Source: Aureobasidium sp. EXF-3400 (Eukaryota > Ascomycota > Dothideomycetes > Dothideales > Saccotheciaceae). Taken from it: a stretch of 36,221 nucleotides of DNA. The stretch covers positions 1 to 36,221 of the forward strand of contig SWBL01000430.1 in NCBI GenBank assembly GCA_024195585.1, read 5' to 3'. The first letter of the stretch is position 1. The number at the start of each line of letters is the position of its first letter. The notes beneath the pieces are model-generated. The model was given only the letters and a program-made list of their open reading frames with translations. It had not been told where the DNA came from and did no database searches. Positions 10,825 through 21,735 of the stretch are shown here, piece by piece. A program made the translations under genes and the position numbers.

Positions 10825-12613
10825 ATGACGGCGCTCTTCTCGCACACGAAGACGCCTGCCCGTGTTACCATCTCTCTGACCGTCAACGCTTCTCAAAGCG
10901 CACATCTGACTGGTCCTCAGCGTCGCACTCTGACCATTCCCAAGGATGGTTCTCTTCTGATCGGCCGCGCCTCCACCAGTCCTACCAAGGACAGAAGGCC
11001 CGCTGATGACAACGCTCTCTTTACATGCCCAGTCATGTCGAGATCTCACGCTACCATTTCGGCTCCTGGTGGACCTGATGTATGTTTCTCCACCCACCAT
11101 ATCTCTGCCTTTGTTCCATCTCTATGCAACGCCTGTTCACTAGTTCTCATCTCTTTTTGCTTGACTTCACCTTCGACAGCTTGACTGACAGTCACAGGGT
11201 GCCATTTTCCTTGAAGACACTGGCTCGATGCATGGTGTCTACGTCAACGGTAAAAAGATCACTCGCACGAAGATTTCTACCTGGGACATCATTGCTTTCG
11301 GAAACAAGGTTACTCGTGCTGAAGGTGAATACTTGTCATCAGACCAAGCTTTCAACTTCTCCGAGTATCCTGGTCTGACCTCCCTCTCAGCCATCCACGA
11401 AGGTGTCAGTCTCACCGTTAGCAAGATCGATCGTGACGGTGCCATCTTCACCAACTCCATCGACCTCACCGAACCCACCAAGTCTGCACCTCCCATCTCA
11501 TACAGCAAGCCTATGCCCCAGGCCTCATATCGTGTCCCTGACTACGACACCGACTCGTCCAAGGAGAACAGCATCACCACTACCTTCGAACAGCCCACTC
11601 CGATGCAGATCATCGACCTCGAGCCCGGCTCCTCTCCTGCTCGCTCCCACCACTCGTTCTACTCCGAAGACGAAGACGATGAACATGTGTATTACAATGA
11701 CGACTCCGATTCCGAGTTGGGCAGTGATCACGATAACAACGATTATCCAGAGGAGTTGGACGAGTTCGATGACGATGAGCAGAGCTATTCAGGCTCAGAC
11801 CGCAGTGGATCTCCCTGTTCCGCACAAGCCTCCGACGAAGATGACACTCAGAAGGATGAAATCGATCTTGAAGTCGACGAAACACTCGAGTCTCACGACG
11901 AACCACAGACTGCACCATATCAGTCCAACGACACGGAGGTTGTCCAGCCCATGGCCACATACCCTCAAGTACAAGAGAAGGAGAAGAAACGCGAAGTTGC
12001 TGAGATGATGTCGCTTCGCAGTATTCTAGAGCCCACCAACTACTGGGACATGACCACTGTAACATTGACACCAAATTCCATCCTTCCTCCATACTCTGGT
12101 CCCAAGGGTGCCGAGGCTCTTCCCATGTCTCAAACCGAGAAGAACAACGTCGACATCGAAGTCATCGATGAAGAAGAGAGGGTCATTGAGAGCCAAGACG
12201 TATCTCTAGAGGACTGGCAGGCCGACAGAGACAGTGAGCAAGAAGACCTCGATCTCTCGCGTGCAATTACTGCTTCCCAACAAGGAGCCAGTGAAGTACC
12301 TGTTGCGTCAGACTCTCCTATCGGAAGTAAACGCAAACGCGAGATCGAGGATGACGGTCGCGAAGATGCCCCTGCTCCTTCCGCTGAGCGCAAGTTGCCC
12401 AAGCTGAAGTTCGACAAGCAACGCGTCCTCAAGGACTTCTTCATGGCAGGCGCTCAGGCGGCCGCATCTCGTCCCACTAAGCGAGCAAAGCGCTCAGCCG
12501 CTAGATTCGCACTGGGCGCAGTTGCTGGTGCCATTGGTGGTGTCGCTACTGTGGTTGGTGTGCTGATGACTCCCGCATGCGAGGAGCTGCTGTCCAGTTG
12601 GCCCATTGCTTGA
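10825..12613 (+). CDS. FHA-domain protein with acidic middle and hydrophobic C-terminal segment
   Basis: Phosphothreonine-binding adaptor of 556 aa. Exon 1 is 10825-11079 (85 codons) and exon 2 is 11198-12613; the 118-nt intron (11080-11197, GTATGT to ACAG, phase 0) interrupts the FHA domain. FHA landmarks: GR at 47-48, SRSH at 72-75, DTGSMHGVYVNG at 92-103; the usual Asn of the S-x-N-G motif is His here. Residues ~190-400 are strongly acidic and Ser-rich. Then come basic clusters (KRKRE, and TKRAKRSAAR just before the end) and a ~24-residue Gly/Ala/Val-rich hydrophobic stretch (FALGAVAGAIGGVATVVG onward, ~522-545) followed by ~11 residues. That layout resembles a nuclear or tail-anchored FHA protein. 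The molecular role is unknown; the FHA call is firm, the membrane anchor is inference. Confidence 0.85.
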
Positions 12614-13052
12614 AGCAGGGCAGCGTACCGATTGTGAAGTGCGATGGATGCTGGCGTTGACTTACACGAGTAGTCCGCAGGGAAAGCCTCTATGTCGCTC
12701 GAAATAAACCCCCAGGAGTGCTTTCTATTCATCCAAGGTTTGGGTCTGCTTTCTTTTCTGCTTTTCGTTTTCTGATTCTCAGGTCCGGGTTTGCTGGTTA
12801 GGGGTTATGCCAAGCAGACAACAATGATAATAATGCGAATGTTTCTCTACTCAATGCTCTTACTTATTGCTCCATGCTATTGTAGGTACGTATGTTCGAG
12901 TGACAGACTTTCACAAGACGTTGACCACTGTGGGACGGAGTTAATCTGCGGGGCTGAGAGGAGAGCTCTCGCCATGTCGATGACGTGCATGGAATCTTGC
13001 TTACACAATCTCGAGCGACCTTCTCGTACCACCACTCTATCCTCTCATACAG
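12614..13052. other. Intergenic region, FHA 3' flank and GST promoter
   Basis: 439 bp (535 bp to the downstream GST start). No gene, RNA or repeat is recognised. The promoter of the GST gene is expected here. Confidence 0.4.
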
Positions 13053-13148
13053 ATGTTCCTTCGCAGTCCAATTCTTCGTCTTGTACAGTCTCAACGTCAA
13101 TCCATCCGTGTAATACCTGAAGCAATCACAAAACCCATCTCTAACACC
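13053..13148 (+). other. In-frame N-terminal extension of the GST: candidate mitochondrial presequence
   Basis: An ATG at 13053 is in frame with the GST start at 13149 and adds 32 residues, beginning MFLRSPILRLVQSQRQSIRV, with four Arg, one Lys and one Glu, and an amphipathic look typical of matrix-targeting peptides. The upstream ATG has C at -3 (weak) and the downstream one A at -3 (strong), so leaky scanning could give two forms. Evidence that the transcript includes 13053 is lacking. Confidence 0.45.
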
Positions 13149-14171
13149 ATGTCCTCCGATGCACCCGAGCCCACCGGCTTGACCGCCAACAAGGGTCTTG
13201 AGCTCTTGACTTTTGGCACTCCCAATGGCCACAAGATCACCATCTTCCTTGAAGAATTGAAGGAAGCCTATGGCAAGGACTATATTTACCAGAGCGTCAA
13301 CATCATGAAGAACACGCAGAAAGAGCCTTGGTTCACCAAGTTGGGCCCCAATGGCCGCATTCCTGTTCTTGTCGACCATGACAAGGGTGGTCTTGCCATC
13401 CAAGAAGGCTCCGGTAAGTACATCATCGGCCATGCTGATCGTGGAGAAGAAAACTCAAGCTGACTCGATCTGTTTCTTGTCAGCCATTCTTGCGTATCTT
13501 GCTAGACACTACGGTGAGTGTTCTTCCGCCCGATCTATGGGACGTAAGGTTAGGATGGTGTATTGACATGATGGCATAGACTCGGAAAACAAGTTCTCTT
13601 TCAAGGAAGACCCCATGCTGTCGTATCAAGAGCAATGGATCGCTTGGCAGCACGGCGGCCTGGGTCCTATGCAAGGACAAGCAAACCACTTCTTCCGCCT
13701 CGCGCCCCACAGAATCCAGTATCCAACTCAGGTACGCAAGAACTCTAAGTTTTGGGGTTCCCCATCAAGGTTTGATCCCGCATATTGACCGCCTTTTGTG
13801 TCATGTAGCGCTATGTTGGTGAGACCGAACGTCTCTTCGGCATCCTGGATAACCAACTCAAGGACAACTCCTACCTCGTTGGCAACAAGTATTCGATCGC
13901 CGACATTGCAAACTACAGCTGGGTCAATCTAGCATACTTCTCCGGCGTCGACCTCAGCAAGTTCCCGAACCTAGAGAAGTGGTGGAAGACGATCAACGAT
14001 CGCCCGGCAGTTCAGAAGGGTCAGAGCATCCCTGGTCCCTCGCCTTACACTAACGTGAACTTCTTGCAAAAGCTCAAGGATGACAAGGAGTTTGCGGACA
14101 AGAACGCCGAGTTGGAGAGGCTGAGAGACGAGGCACAGAAGGAGTTCAACTACAAGTACTCAAGCCCTTAA
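13149..14171 (+). CDS. Ure2-type glutathione S-transferase
   Basis: Glutathione S-transferase of the fungal Ure2p-like/nu-class group, 269 aa from four exons: 13149-13413, 13484-13513, 13580-13731, 13809-14171. Introns of 70, 66 and 77 nt have GTAAGT/TCAG, GTGAGT/ATAG and GTACGC/GTAG ends, and all frames join. Exon 2 is only 30 nt. The N-terminal thioredoxin-like domain reads LELLTFGTPNGHKITIFLEE, then PNGRIPVLVDHD and the glutathione-contacting E-G-S-A segment across the exon 1/2 junction (IQEGSAILAYLARHY). The helical C-terminal domain contains YLVGNKYSIADIANYSWV, the usual N-capping motif of the GST core. The terminal ~35 residues are charged and helical. It lacks the Asn/Gln-rich prion region of yeast Ure2, so detoxification is likelier than nitrogen regulation. 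In-frame extension upstream: see separate entry. Confidence 0.92.
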
Positions 14172-16305
14172 GTCAACAATGTTTCGCGCTAGAGGTGACA
14201 CAGCTTAGACGGATGTCGGAAGGGGGTATCTTGTAGCAGACCCTGAAACCACTGACATCGAAAGCAATACGATGCCCCTTTTGCCCTATCTCGCAATGTA
14301 TCAAAGTGACACTTCCTTCTTCCCGCCTTTTGCGGCCGTAAAATGCAGTTTTGAAGGCCTACGCGGAAACAAGGGTTAAAAAGGTGCATCATGTCATGTA
14401 GACCGCGATCCAGAGAAGTCACGAGTATATACCAGTTGGATTCTCTGATAAGATAACCAACGACGAGATAACAACAGCTGCAATGGCAAAATTGAGGTCA
14501 TACGTACCAAATAAATCAAGGAAATGCAAATCATATTCGCATCTGTTCGGCAAAAACGTCGCTGTGATCAACAACGGTGCTTACAGCAACAACAGTCGGA
14601 GAGCCTCGAGCTGTGTCCAGCGGCGACACGGTATGAAACAACTCAACGGTTAAAAGGGAGAAGCAGCAGCACCGAGACCCTGCATGCAGGTCGGGAGAGT
14701 GTTGACGGTGATCTGCAAAGATGTTCCACTTCTTCCTCCTTCTCCTCCTCTTCTCCGCAAAAACTGCAAAATCACGAACACGAATCGCAATCACCGGCAA
14801 GCCGCCAGCCAAGCGTCATGCAAAAGCCATTAGTCTCACCTCACCGCTGCAAAGTAAATCATGCAGTTGCCAGCCAATTTGTTATACTTTCTCCATCGCT
14901 GCGTATTCTTGATAAGCCAGTCGCAATGGCTTGCGTGAGAGAGACCTGTAGATCGAAGGGAAAAGAGGCTTGGATCGGTATGCAGGTGTACGAATCAGGG
15001 AGCGTGATATGAGAAAGGCCAGAATGCATTTGACCGTTCGTGCGAATCAAGGATGCTGCTGCACACACATATCACGAAGACAACCCTATCGCGTTTCTTG
15101 GTCATTTTCTTTGCTGCTGGACACAAGTCATGCGGATGGATGTTGTGCACGCTTTGGAAAGAAAGAGGGTGTGTAGGCCGCTGCCCAGCCCCAGGCACCG
15201 GTGTGCATCTCAGGACCAGACGACTCATCTGTCTCGTCAAAAAAGGCTTCTTGGCTCTGTCACTTTGATACTGGGTAGTGATGATGCCGTTTCTCTCGTT
15301 CTTCCGTGCTTTCGCGTTGCGGTCCGGCCCTAAAGGGCAAATGGGAGATTTCAAGGCGTGCTGGACCTTTTAATTTATCAAGAAGCTGGCTGGCTGACTG
15401 GCGTTGACCATGCTTGACTCTTGTATTCTTGTTTCCGGTCCTTCCTTCTTCGCGATGCTCTCTCTCTTCGGCGTCCTGCTCGTCGTCAATTCGTGCTTCT
15501 TCCGGTATCTTTGCATTGTACCCTCGTACTTGCAGCTTTGCAATTCATGCATGTAATCTCTTTGCGTTTTTTGCTTCGCCATCAAGATCATCATGATCAT
15601 CCTAATCAAGCTCGACGCGGCGCAGATACACGAGGAGCCAAGAGTCAGACGGCGCGTTGCTCGAGTCGCGTACGGCATGACTCCCTGCCCTTTCAATCCA
15701 CCGCCCACATCTGATGATCTGCCCTCTGGCACTTTTGACGCATCAAGAGGCGGAGGGGCCGTGTCCCCATATCGCAACCATTATTCCCAACGTCCGGGCG
15801 CCATCATGTGCCGGCTAGACGCTTGGTCTTTCAAGCGGTCCTTGGTCGATCTACTTGTTCGCGTGAGCGGTGAGAGGGAGAGCCGTTGTGCCTATTTCCA
15901 GGCCATTTCCTAGATGACCGTTTCAGTTGATAACTGGTAGTCATTTATATATGCTATCCGATCCTTGCGGTTGCCCCTCCTCCCACGCTCTGGCTCCCTT
16001 CCGCATCTTTGCTCGTATACGCCATTTTATATTAACCAAGTCCCGCTGAAGATCCTCGAGTCTTTGCATATTCTTGGTCATACGCTACGTCGTTGTTGGG
16101 AGTCCTGATCTTCTAGTTTTTTGCTTTCCTCTTCTGTGACTCTTTCTTGTTGCACGAGTCTGTCATTTCAGTCACAGCACAGCCCACCCATCCTCCCCTC
16201 TGCTGCCTACACTACACTACTACTGCAACTCAAACGTCTACCACACCCTAAAAACAAAACCGCCTCACATCAACGCTGCCTGGTTGCTGCCTACACATTA
16301 CCTTG
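14172..16305. other. Gene-poor stretch upstream of the 16306 gene
   Basis: 2.1 kb with no supportable coding region. Open frames (14524-15012 +, 15593-15913 +) are low-complexity or lack any conserved look. TATA-like stretches at about 15945-15952 (TTATATAT) and 16027-16034 lie 270-360 bp before the 16306 start, so part of this is probably its promoter and a long leader. A polypyrimidine tract is at about 14729-14757. No tRNA, 5S gene or repeat is recognised. Confidence 0.45.
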
Positions 16306-17058
16306 ATGTCCACCTCTACTGCAGCACAAAAGCAACTTCGCCGTACAACATGGCCCAATATCCAATCCATCACAACCAACATGTCGAAGAGCAATAGCAA
16401 GACCCCGTCACCGCCCGCAATGGACGACATAGACGAAGACCCCTTCTCACACTTCCTATCACCGGTACTCGACGAAGACGACCCGTTTGATGGCCTCGAC
16501 TACAATGCAGGCATCGATACACCCTTCGACGAGGAAGTAGAGCAAAAGAGAACAACATTCCGTGTCAGATTAGAGGAGAAATGGGGAAGCTTCTTGTCGG
16601 CACGCCGTACGCCGTCACCGCAAAAGTCACAACCGACGCCGCCTAGGACACCGCCATCAGAAGACCAACTGCCCGAGCTCATCATCGACGACCTCGAAGG
16701 CTTTGGGTCACCCTCTTCTTCACCACCTACTCGCCTCCCCTCCCTCACAACACTCAAAGATATCATTCACGAGGAAGATGAAGAAGAAGCAGATGGCTGG
16801 GAGGCAGATCGCCGACGCAGCCGTATCTTGCGACGCAAGCAAAACTTCCACCTCGACGACATGGATAGACCTGTCACCGCACCTTCACGGACACACCGTT
16901 CGAAGCTTCAACGTCCTAGGTACAAGAGATTCAGGACGTTGAGTGGCAGACCTCATTCCTTCGTGGCACCCAGTCCTCATCTTTGGACAGTGAGTGAGCA
17001 CGACGAAATCTTGGAGCAATTGCGAAATGAAATGAGGGGAAGAAGATCCAGCCGATGA
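16306..17058 (+). CDS. Hypothetical acidic, Ser/Pro-rich protein
   Basis: Single-exon frame of 250 aa; I do not recognise the family. The frame is open from a TTG at 16303, but 16306 is the first ATG, with in-frame alternatives at 16381 (MSKSNSK) and 16420 (MDDIDED). Visible features: an acidic patch DDIDEDPFSHFLSPVLDEDD followed by FDGLDYNAGIDTPFDEE; a short conserved-looking FRVRLEEKWGSFLS; several SP/TP sites (RRTPSPQKSQPTPPRTPP) that could be proline-directed kinase targets; an acidic helix HEEDEEEADGW; then a basic C-terminal half (RRRSRILRRKQ, KLQRPRYKRFR) ending in a short helix EHDEILEQLRNEMRGRR. Probably intrinsically disordered. Coding character (no stops for 250 codons, biased composition) makes it a likely real gene; its function is unknown. 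Confidence 0.65.
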   Translation: MSTSTAAQKQLRRTTWPNIQSITTNMSKSNSKTPSPPAMDDIDEDPFSHFLSPVLDEDDPFDGLDYNAGIDTPFDEEVEQKRTTFRVRLEEKWGSFLSARRTPSPQKSQPTPPRTPPSEDQLPELIIDDLEGFGSPSSSPPTRLPSLTTLKDIIHEEDEEEADGWEADRRRSRILRRKQNFHLDDMDRPVTAPSRTHRSKLQRPRYKRFRTLSGRPHSFVAPSPHLWTVSEHDEILEQLRNEMRGRRSSR

Positions 17059-19138
17059 TCCTTGTTCTCTGCATATTTCCTTATCACGATGGACGGCTTC
17101 TGCATGACGAAAGATTGCGACATTACGATTTCTGGTTGAACGATTTCTGTCTTTTCGTCACGATCTCACGCTGTCTGAAGTTACTTGTTCGATCTTTGTC
17201 TTTTCTCTCGGATTACACTCCGTCTTGCATCTTGGAGTTCTGGTTCTGGTTTCTCTGCATATTCTCACTCGTTTTCATGGTCTTGTTTTTACGGCGTTTG
17301 GTTCTTTCCTTGCAACTCTCGTTTCCTGATCTATACCCAAGCTTCTTGTTTTTTTGTTTTTCTAGCATCTTTGTTTTTATGATTTACGGCGAATGCGGCT
17401 ACGGATGATATGTTTGCATGCGAATGGCTTTCTGTTTCTCTTTTCCTTACCGACAGATATACATATATGAGGGGTTCTTGTTTTATCGGTTTGGCAGCAT
17501 ATGGCAAAGGCATCAGTCGCAAAAAAAATTACACTCATGAGCTCACGCTCGGTTTCTCTCGCATCTGTTTGCCTCTTTGGATGTTGCTTTTGGTGATGTA
17601 TCTCATTTGGCATGTGATGATCGGCGAGTGACTTTTGGTCCTCGTGGCATGTACTTAAGTCTCTTCTGCTCTACCTTCCGACGGGGCACATTACATACAA
17701 CGAGGCATATTTCGATATACCAATATTTCTCTCACTGTACCTTTACCCCTCCTCTTCGCAAAAATGACTCGGAATAGGAACATGAGTCAATGGAGAAACT
17801 TCTTTGGATTCAGGCCTCCTCCCCTGCTTGTTCGCTGTCAAAAGGCTACCAAAAATCACGAGCCGCAGAACCACAACTCGAAAGGTTTCAGGCATCCCAT
17901 TTCCCTCACCCTTCCCGCGCAAGGCTGCCAAACCAACAATGCGTTAGTGTTCTAGAAGACAGCAACTGGAAGGCCTGAACTTGCTTCCTCTGCTCCATGC
18001 TTTGTTCATTTCCAGGGCATGTCAACTCATTGCCATGACGGTATAGATTGTAGTTGTGATGGTGACGGCCATTGTTTGTTTATGTTACCCCGCATGCCGT
18101 TTTTGCCCCTCCTTCTTTCCCCATGTTTCTCAGGCAAAGGAGAAGGTTTGTCTCGAGGGATGCCACCAACGGTTTTTGGTGTTTTGAAACAGCCATTTGA
18201 GTTTGTGTTTGACGGTTTCGTGATAGACAGACAGACATAATCCTCGAACGTCTGTGACTCCCACCTCCTGTGATGAGGGGAAGTGGAAACCCCTCTTCGC
18301 CACACAAAAAGGAGAGAGAGCTAAAACTAACCAGAAACACAAATCCCGTCTACCTAGCAGAAAAGCAATGTCACCGAGTTGACACCACCCCTTTCACGCT
18401 TAAAGCGTCTAAACACGAATGAGAAACACCGGTATAGCAGCGAGACAGTTTGCGCGACCGGTGGCGCTCTGAACGAGAAAAAGCGGGGTGCAGAGAAAGA
18501 AGCGGTGAAACAACGGTATACATGAGTGATGGGTCTGTGGCGTGGTTATCAGAAGTACACAGACCAATCATGCCATTGCGTGTTATGGGTTGTGTTATAG
18601 GAGGAAGTTCATCGAAGTTGGCGTTGTGGCGCGATGATCTGTGATCCTATTCTCGATGATTGGCATAAGGATACTGATCTGCGGGAACACTGATTGGTGT
18701 TGGTGTCCAATATAAGGTCTTGTCTCTTGTATAAGAGGACATGTCTTTATTCAAATCAGAGAATGAGATAGGAGTACAAAAGAGATCGACATGTATAGAT
18801 AAGGTAGTGACATCTCGAGTCTTGCACTACTTGAGAAGCCAAGCTGTCATAGATGCATATGCAGTGTAACCGCTGAACAAGACACCAGTATCAGTCTGGA
18901 GCGGAAAGGCCTATTGCGATTGGTTCTGCTTTCTCGTCACAAAGATCGACTCGCATACACGGTGGAGTATCATAATGAGCGCGTCTCAAAGTGATGAAAG
19001 ATCATGATCCATGAGCATGGAATACCTCTACCGGAGTACCGACTTAGCCAACACATAACCCAGCCTCGACATCTTCCCTCGGCCAGCCGATCGTTGAATG
19101 TCGTGCATAACGAGCTAGACTAGACGCATACACGACGT
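17059..19138. other. Gene-poor convergent region
   Basis: 2.1 kb between the 3' ends of the 16306 gene (+) and the monooxygenase (-). 17.1-17.8 kb is T-rich on the plus strand and gives only short frames. No RNA gene, repeat or coding sequence is supported. This is unusually long for a shared 3' flank in this window. Confidence 0.45.
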
Positions 19139-20452
19139 CTACAGCAGAGCCTCGAACGCATCCACAGCATCCTGATTCTGCTTTGCCAAATCGGCATTGT
19201 TAGTGAAGGCCGCCGCTTTGCCCATGAATTGCTTCATCTTGACCGGATCGTCCTCGACACCCGGCAGTGCGAAATCATACAGGCGGCCAAAGTCGCAGCC
19301 CATGGTAACGACGGCTTGTGCACGAGGTCTGCGGACTTGATCGTAGGCTTTCAGTGCCTGTTCCATCTGCGAGGCTGATTCTACACGGCGGAAAAGCGCA
19401 GTGAGGACAGCGGCGTCTTCAATGGCTTGGGCTGCACCTTGGCCGACGAAAGGCATGCATGCATGTGCTGCATCTCCGATCACAGCAATGTTGCGTCGGT
19501 TGTAGTAGGGTGCGGGTTCGTGTTGTTGAAGCTCCCAAGTTATAGCAGGGTCTTCAGCGACCAGCTATTGCAATTTTGGTCAGTACGGAACCCGCATCTC
19601 GTGAAAATTGTGTCTTTGACTTACCTCAACAGCCGCTTTTGCATCTTCGCGGTAGTCTGCAAATCGCTCCTTCTCGAACGGTGCAACACTGCCATCGCTA
19701 GCAATACCAGTACGCGTTACGCAGATGATGCTCAGCACCTTTCCCCTGTGAAGAGGCATCATGTTGACGTGACCTTCTTTACCACAAAGAATGGGTACAG
19801 TTCGACTCCATTTCGGGTCGATTGTCTTCATTGCAATCTCCATGGGCACTTGACGTGAGTGTACCCTCCAGCCATCGGGGTTCATCGGCGGTACGGCTGG
19901 GTGGTCCGGTCCAAGGATATGTTTGCGAGTGCCACTGTGTACACCATCCGCGCCGAGCAGACAGTCGGCCTCTGCTGTCGTACCATCCTTGAATGTGAGT
20001 GTCACTTTGCCACTGGCATCATCTTCCTTGATACTGTCAAGTTTTTTGCCAAAAGTGACGCGATCCTTGGGCAACAAGGCCAGTAATCCATCAAGCAAGT
20101 CCGATCTAGCCACTGTTCTGCGACCTTTTGCTTTGCCCAGTTCGGCGACCACTTCTCCGGTGTTGGGTCCGCTGACAAGAATAACTTGAGTGACCATTTC
20201 CTCGTCTTCCTCTCCAGCCATAGTAAGGGCCTTGGCGAAGTATGTCTTCTTGATTGCGGGGTGGATGAGATCCATGGCGGTGATGGCATTCTTGTGCAAC
20301 GCGAGTCCGGCACCAATATCGGTGTACTTGGGTACGCCTTCGTAAATGTGTACGTCCAAGTTGGGCTTATCCATCAGTCCGACTGCGAGACAGAGGCCTC
20401 CAATGCCTCCGCCAGCAATCGCGATGCGAATTTTTTCCTCTGAGTGAGGCAT
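19139..20452 (-). CDS. FAD-dependent monooxygenase (salicylate hydroxylase-like)
   Basis: Class A flavoprotein hydroxylase of 417 aa. Exon 1 is 20452-19625 (276 codons) and exon 2 is 19564-19139; the 60-nt intron (19624-19565) is phase 0 with GTAAGT and ATAG ends. The N-terminal Rossmann motif AIAGGGIGGLCLA (11-23) binds the ADP of FAD. The middle carries LLGADGVHSGTRK (165-177), the DG motif of this group. GDAAHACMPFVGQGAAQAIEDA (from 306) contacts the FAD ribityl chain. The C-terminal helix pair (YDQVRRPRAQAV) is usual for salicylate hydroxylase-like enzymes. Such enzymes hydroxylate aromatic acids in catabolism or tailor secondary metabolites; with no cluster genes nearby the first is likelier. 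Substrate unknown. No membrane segment. Confidence 0.9.
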
Positions 20453-21735
20453 TGTGCAGGAGTTAAGTTATCAATTCGAGTGATGCGACTCGGTTGGCTG
20501 TATGGATTGGCGCGTTTGTACGGGTATCAAGGTGGTGATGGTGTCAAAACGCAAGTTGTTTGCGGTAGCCAGGCTTCAATGTCGTGCGAATGAATGTCGA
20601 AGAGCAAACAGACCGCGAGGCCGAACATATACATCATCCATGCTGACGACTATCCGAAAACATCACTACGATGTCCAGGATGCTAGGTTCGGAGAATAAG
20701 TGTATCGGCCCCAAGCACTTTGAGCTTGCATGTCGTCAGGCAGGGTACGCGAATCATTGCTGAAACTGGACGACTTGTGGGGTGTGCCGTCTTGACCAGA
20801 AACCCATCAAACTTGGGTTGTGCATTGCTCAAGTCAAGCTACAATTCTGTGCATGCTATCTCGCTCCTGTTACAAACCGGATTGATGGGACAGCGAAGCA
20901 GAGAACATGTGGCCAGTGGTGGAAAAGGTGGGCTCCCGCAGAGTCATTCGCTTGCATTGGCCAATTGGAGCCCCGCATCGCACACCCTTTTGACATGCCC
21001 ACCAGTCAACAATCTGTGTCATTTCCTCTCACGTCCAAGAGACGTCCTAGAAGAGTGGACAAGAGAAGCTGGGAGTCGCTGGTAAACTACTGCTGCTGGG
21101 GCCATAAGTACTGCAGTCCACATTCCTCATGCGGCTGACAAGGTGATATATAATCCGGCAAGGACCCGGTTGTTGATGCCCAGTGTCTATCTTTCCTTCC
21201 ATATCATCCTTCGTTGCAGCCCTACGAACCCAGTTCCCAGATCACAAGAACACTTCTTGCCCCTTAGGCCGCAAAACACGCCCAGCTTGCCTACGGGAGA
21301 TTGCCTCGACACTGCATTGCCTGGAACCAGTGCTATTCACTCGCTGACCGGTCGTATTAGCCGAATCTGCATGTGCAAACGCCATTCGCCAGCAGTTTGG
21401 GCGGAAGTTCGCTGTGCGTTTGCCTGATTTTTTTGAACAGTCATCTCCTTTTTTTTCTTTTCTGCTGTTTCCAGAACAATGTCAATCTTTCTTTCTTCTG
21501 CATGTCTTTGCTCTTGCCGCAATGTCTGACTTTTCTCTAAGCCTTCCGAGAATACTGAGAAACATCGCCTATCGTGTTTCGCGATAAAGGGTCACTATAC
21601 TGTTGCAGTTGCTTACCCCCGCGTTTGATGCCTGACCGCATTTTGGGGTTATACCTAGCACTCAAGCGGCCCACCGCCTCTTCTGCCGAGTACTGACGTG
21701 AGTCATTGAACGACCCCATCAGACTACACCGCACC
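20453..21735. promoter_or_regulatory. Divergent promoter region between the monooxygenase and the 21736 gene
   Basis: 1.28 kb. A palindromic CCAAT-type element, TTGGCCAATTGG, is at 20957-20968. A TATA-like GATATATAAT is at about 21145-21154 and a strong T/C-rich tract at 21427-21510 (runs of T7 and T8), typical of fungal transcription start regions, lies 230-310 bp before the 21736 ATG. No gene is recognised. Confidence 0.45.

Noticed and set aside
14524..15012. 162-codon plus-strand frame in the gene-poor region
   Set aside because: Low-complexity composition with no conserved-looking motif and poor start context; chance ORFs of this length occur elsewhere here as shadows.
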